Source: JABEVB01 sp049965775 (lineage in GTDB: Bacteria > Planctomycetota > Phycisphaerae > WQYP01). Taken from it: 5,846 nt of DNA. The stretch spans positions 1-5,846 of the forward strand of contig JBMFVX010000160.1 of assembly GCA_049965775.1 (NCBI GenBank), given 5' to 3'. Below are positions 5,834-5,846 of the stretch, in pieces. Both the position numbers and the translations under genes were made by a program. The notes beneath the pieces are model-generated. The model saw only the letters and a list, made by a program, of their open reading frames with translations, searched no databases and was not told where the DNA came from. Numbering within the stretch: the first letter of the stretch is position 1; every line of letters starts with the position of its first letter.

Positions 5834-5846
5834 ATCACGATGATAG

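Noticed and set aside
5738..5846. Sigma-54 promoter upstream of the PEP-CTERM pair, as seen for some exosortase regulons
   Set aside because: Several TGGCA strings exist on the minus strand, but none has a GC at the correct distance for a -24/-12 element.
1..5846. CRISPR arrays, tRNA or rRNA genes, transposases or attachment sites
   Set aside because: No repeat-spacer array, tRNA-like fold, rRNA sequence, transposase motif or flanking direct repeats were seen on either strand.

Overview
The window is about 5.8 kb of moderately GC-rich bacterial DNA with five protein genes. Two point right (heme O synthase at 269-1276, DUF3179 protein at 1307-2512) and three point left (HI0933-type flavoprotein at 2645-3973, PEP-CTERM proteins at 4098-4880 and 4982-5737). 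The groups converge at about 2513-2644. PEP-CTERM tails ending in RRRK, weak or absent Shine-Dalgarno sites on the housekeeping genes, and the DUF3179 plus heme O synthase pairing suggest a Planctomycetes-type bacterium, perhaps Phycisphaerae. That placement is inferred from protein style, not from a marker gene.

Left part (1-2512): a short upstream region with one candidate sigma-70-like promoter leads into ctaB, the membrane enzyme that farnesylates heme b to heme O for heme-copper oxidases. Thirty bases later comes a membrane-anchored DUF3179 protein, so the two are probably co-transcribed. The DUF3179 protein has lost the first cysteine of the usual CPLC motif.

Middle (2645-4048): a complete HI0933/YhiN/BaiN-family flavoprotein on the minus strand. 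A -10-like hexamer ends six bases before its ATG and no Shine-Dalgarno is visible, which suggests a leaderless mRNA. Just upstream lies a strong intrinsic terminator that ends the PEP-CTERM unit.

Right part (4098-5846): two tandem secreted PEP-CTERM proteins that look like diverged paralogs. Both carry signal peptides and C-terminal exosortase sorting signals, but no exosortase gene is in the window. Their ribosome-binding and start regions share a nearly identical motif that can fold into a hairpin holding the start codon in its loop. This is the most interesting unexplained signal here. A perfect 12-bp inverted repeat without a T-tract separates the two genes, and a cluster of CTTA/TAAG half-sites lies upstream of the first gene of the pair.
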